A DNA stretch of 64,000 nt from NCBI RefSeq assembly GCF_963422355.1, contig NC_085094.1, positions 3,079,734 to 3,143,733 of the forward strand, in the 5' to 3' direction. Shown piece by piece: positions 61,148 through 64,000 of this stretch. The notes under the pieces are model-generated. The model saw nothing but the letters and a program-made list of their open reading frames with translations, was not told the origin of the DNA and did not search any database. The first letter of the stretch is position 1. Every line of letters begins with the position of its first letter. The position numbers were made by a program, and so were the translations under genes. This DNA comes from Corticium candelabrum (lineage: Eukaryota > Porifera > Homoscleromorpha > Homosclerophorida > Plakinidae).

Positions 61148-62254
61148 AAAGTTATTCTTAGAAAACTTTCAGAACTGTCACCTAATCATGGTGATTTAGA
61201 TAGATTATTTGACTTTGATATTCAACGTCAAGTCCATTAGTTAATGACTTTGTCGTTTGCAAGGACTGTTTTGTATTTTAAAAATCCTAGCATTTGTACA
61301 ATTAGAATCTGTATGAGAATAAATTATCTGTCTGTCTGTCTGTCTGTCTGTCTTTCTGTCTGTCTTAATTAATACATATATTTCATACATTGAAACTAGT
61401 ACACTCACACTAAACTGTAAAACAAACAAGCAAGCCCGCAGGCCCTACCTTTCTGTCTGTCTGTCTGTCTGCCAGTCTGCTTGTGTGTCTGTTTAACTGT
61501 CTGTCTCTATCTGCATTGTTTGTCTCTGCTTACGTTTGTCTGTTTGTTTGTTTGTTTGTGTGCGTGTGTTTATCAGTCTGTCTGTTTGTTTGTCCTTGTT
61601 TGCACTGTCTTTTTGTTTGTTTTCTATGTTTGAGAGCAGAGAGTTAAAGCTGTGGTAGCATCACTCATGTTTGTTATACAGTGAAGGGGGACACCTTGCA
61701 CTTGTGTGTTGCACCCTACATTTACATCGAGGCAACATAATTAATATACGAGATAATTAACATTAATAATATACAAAACATAATTAATAGTCTTACAGTA
61801 GTAGCATATCTTAGTCTTTTATTCATTTATTAATTGCTATTTTATTGCATTTCTGTCTAGGTATTTCAACAGCTCAAAGAATGATCTAATGTACTGGGGT
61901 CTAGACTACCCTCCACTAACAGCATATCATATGCAACTATGTGGCACGATGTATTGCTTATCCTGTGATTCTGACATTTCAATTTCTGATGATTCAACGT
62001 TTGATGTCTGCATACAGAGCGGAGAAAATAAATTCAACATGGGTTGCTTTGTACTCGTCACGAGGCTTGGAGAGTTATGATCTCAGACTGTTTATGAGAT
62101 ACACAGGTCTGGTCTACAGACAGAGGCGAAAGAGTTTTAATTTGGTTTACAGTGTTTGTCTTGTGTAGTACTTGTTGCTGATGTCCTCGTTTACTTTCCT
62201 GCTGTCTGCGTCTTTTGCAAGTTGTTTTGCCAGAGTACTAACACAATGTACAAG
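60407..62254 (+). CDS. ALG6: ALG6-type glucosyltransferase, 5' exons (partial)
   Basis: Five exons: 60407-60509, 60590-60674, 61861-61943, 62020-62106, 62169-62254, 148 codons, continuous in frame. The product should add the first glucose from dolichyl-phosphate-glucose to the lipid-linked N-glycan precursor in the ER membrane. Evidence: a first hydrophobic span after MEKDAQLG; then [21 protein letters not shown] (the luminal [12 protein letters not shown] motif); [23 protein letters not shown] ([12 protein letters not shown] motif); [12 protein letters not shown]; and [12 protein letters not shown] (second span). These match ALG6 more closely than ALG8. The remaining roughly 350 residues are not seen before the window ends. 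Exon 3 ends at a GC rather than a GT donor, which is the least certain junction. Confidence 0.85.
60772..61630. repeat. (TCTG)n-rich intron of the ALG6-type gene
   Basis: Repeated TCTG tracts (60780-60975, 61108-61147, 61327-61366, 61451-61505 and scattered) alternate with unique AT-rich pieces. The tracts preceded by aataaattatctgtctg (61318) and aataatctatctgtctg (61104) look like tails of small retroposons, but no RT is present. Confidence 0.85.
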
Positions 62255-62760
62255 GTAATGTGTTGTGCAGGTATATAAGCAGAAACAAACAAACAAGCAC
62301 AAGTTCACATCTGACATACACCATTCTCAGATGTGTACTAGGATCTTTTTAGAGGTTTACAAATTGATATCAAGTTATTGTAATTTATTGATATGTTGAT
62401 ATTAATAATGTAGATGTTGAAGGCTAGTGCTTTGCGTAAGAAATGGTGTGTGTGTGTGTGTATGTATATGTATGTGTATATATTTATATATACAAATATA
62501 CATTCCATAATCATGAGTACACCGTCTAATGTTTTAACATCTGATAACGGGTCCTTCAAACCATTGTCCGTGGGTGTTTCTTTGCAAAGCTACTAACTAC
62601 TGCATCTAGATCAACAGTAACACAATCTACTGAGTAATACAAACCTTTTGCACCCTGCTGTTATGACTAGAAAGGAAAAAATGTAAATATTTTATATAGT
62701 ACATCCACCTTTGGGGTTTCCAGGCAACTTGGAAACATGTTTGTCCCCACCTGACACTAA
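62255..62760. other. Intron of ALG6-type gene, nothing further recognised
   Basis: AT-rich with a short TG/TA repeat at 62445-62500. The stretch before 62760 (ggggtttccaggcaacttgg ... ctgacactaatg) followed by AAAT units looks like a retroposon tail. Confidence 0.4.
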
Positions 62761-62809
62761 TGAATAAATAAATAATTAAATATAAATAAATAAATAAATA
62801 ATAAATAGA

Positions 62810-62840
<31 letters not shown>

Positions 62841-62842
62841 AT
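62761..62842. repeat. (AAAT)n microsatellite
   Basis: AAAT tandem units, probably the tail of a retroposon ending at 62760. Confidence 0.9.
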
Positions 62843-62870
62843 CTCTTCGAACTATCAAGTTCTTTGTGAT

Positions 62871-63430
62871 TTGCCTTCTCTGCCCTATCAGTTCCCGAAC
62901 GAAATAGCACTTACAACATTGCGTCCAGCCCTAGTCGTTTACAGTTGCAAGTTGAAAAAGTCTTGGCTCCTTGAATTGTCGGTGCCGTTTGAGCCGGTGG
63001 CGGAAGATACTAAAGCTAGAAACATCTACGGTATAAAGATCTTGTGCAGGATGTCAAGTCCTCTTATCACACAGAATTGCTACAGCTAATTATTGGTTCA
63101 AGAGGTTTCATTTTCTCCTAAACGAAACGATCACTGGCCCGAGTGTGCAAGCCGTTCAAACGAGACATGGACATCCTTTTTGACAACATCATTAGGCAGT
63201 TATCAGAAGTTCCTATTGCTGCTGGATTAACAGAAAAACTAGTAGTTCAAGTGTTTGTCTTGTTTAACTGCTATTTTTGTTGCTTGAAATGTAATTTCTT
63301 CCCATTTTAGTTTCCTTTTAGTCTTAGTGGGATCATCGGTGTTACAGGAGATGCCAATCTTGGAAAGACTCCGCCTGCACTATAAGACGCTTATTGTTGT
63401 ATTCTGTAGCGGATATATGACAATAAAAGA
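62871..63430 (+). pseudogene. LINE 3' end with post-RT motif
   Basis: The frame 62871-63089 contains TLRPALVVYSCKLKKSWLLEL followed by SVPFEPVAEDTKARN. This is the R-P-D-x-V-V ... E-L-T-V-P-F-E signature found after the RT domain in a group of LINE ORF2 proteins common in marine invertebrates; here the first aspartate is alanine. The 3' part ends ttgtattctgtagcggatatatgacaataaaag and runs directly into an AAAT satellite, as a LINE tail would. Upstream RT is absent, so it is 5' truncated. Confidence 0.65.
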
Positions 63431-64000
63431 AGTTTATAAATAAATAAATAAATAGATAATTAAATAAATAAATAAATAAATAGATAATTAAATAAATAAA
63501 TAAATAAATAGATAAATAAATAAATAAATAGATAGATAATTAAATAAATAAATAAATAAATAAATAGATAATTAAATAAATAAATAAATAGATAAATAAA
63601 TAAATAAATAAATAAATAGATAATTAAATAAATAAATAGATAAATAAATAAATGAATAAATAAATAAATAGATAAATAAATAAATAAATAAGTAGTAACT
63701 TCATAAAAAATAAACAAATAATTAAATAGATAATTAAATAAATAAATAAGTAAATAAACAAATAATTAAATAGATAATTAAATGAATAAGTAAATAAATA
63801 AATAATTAAATAGATAATCAAATGGATAAATAAGTAAATAAGTAAATAATTAATTAATTAAATAGATAATTAAATGGATAAATAAGTAAATAATTAATTA
63901 ATTAAATAGATAATTAAATGGATAAATAAGTAAATAATTAATTAATTAAATAGATAATTAAATGGATAAATAAGTAAATAATTAATTAATTAAATAGATA
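63431..64000. repeat. (TAAA/TAGA)n satellite to window end
   Basis: AAAT, AGAT and AATT units. The last 180 bp form higher-order repeats of about 55 bp (ggataaataagtaaataattaattaattaaatagataattaaat). Long Ile/Leu/Tyr/Phe frames are artefacts. Confidence 0.95.

Overview
The window is eukaryotic, animal-type DNA: GT-AG introns, long dinucleotide, TGG, TCTG and AAAT microsatellites, animal genes (NOX5-type NADPH oxidase, ALG6-type glucosyltransferase) and a dense, diverse load of animal transposons (Kolobok, hAT, Tigger/pogo, Ty3, LINE, MITEs). Death-fold (CARD-like) proteins plus short introns fit a non-bilaterian or other marine invertebrate, perhaps a sponge; the species cannot be named from sequence alone. 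All identifications are from reading translations; no search was run.

Left 50 kb: an expanded gene family. Five plus-strand paralogues (A 3059-5954, B 13116-15933, C 36136-38856, D 42106-44870, E 47603-50369) share two coding exons. I read the protein as an internal duplication, 2 x [CARD-like helical domain + alpha/beta module], followed by a C-terminal domain of repeated beta-strand units like a propeller. A, B, C and E are open; D is broken by several frameshifts. A, B and C each face a divergent minus-strand serine/threonine-type kinase gene across a shared 0.75-1.3 kb promoter region. The kinase looks intact in the two exons visible next to A but is decayed next to B and C. A and B are identical over most of exon 2 and then differ almost only by amino-acid-changing substitutions in the C-terminal domain. 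This is the best candidate in the window for an undescribed recognition/signalling (immune or allorecognition-like) system.

Mobile elements between and inside the copies: an internally deleted hAT (216-807), a MITE in promoter A (2401-2920), LINE fragments (6530-7890 and 10187-10557), an inverted-repeat element with arms of about 460-480 bp (8118-9890), a decayed Kolobok (16035-20163), and a three-level nest at 20445-31614. In the nest a Ty3-type LTR element has its 5' LTR split by a 7.2 kb element with perfect 88-bp terminal inverted repeats, encoding a RecQ-like helicase and a DUF6589-type protein. The DUF6589 gene is in turn split by an apparently intact Tigger/pogo transposon. A Harbinger-like MITE (39726-40212), a relative of the 88-bp-TIR element in the 5' leader of copy D (about 40793-42098), a segmental duplication (31616-33200 with 45597-47230) and a hAT-type element (50541-51213) complete this part.

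Right 13 kb: a complete 15-exon NOX5-type gene on the minus strand (51711-59491, 972 codons) with an enlarged EF-hand array, then divergently the 5' exons of an ALG6-type gene (60407-62254), then LINE 3' debris and AAAT-rich satellite to the window end.
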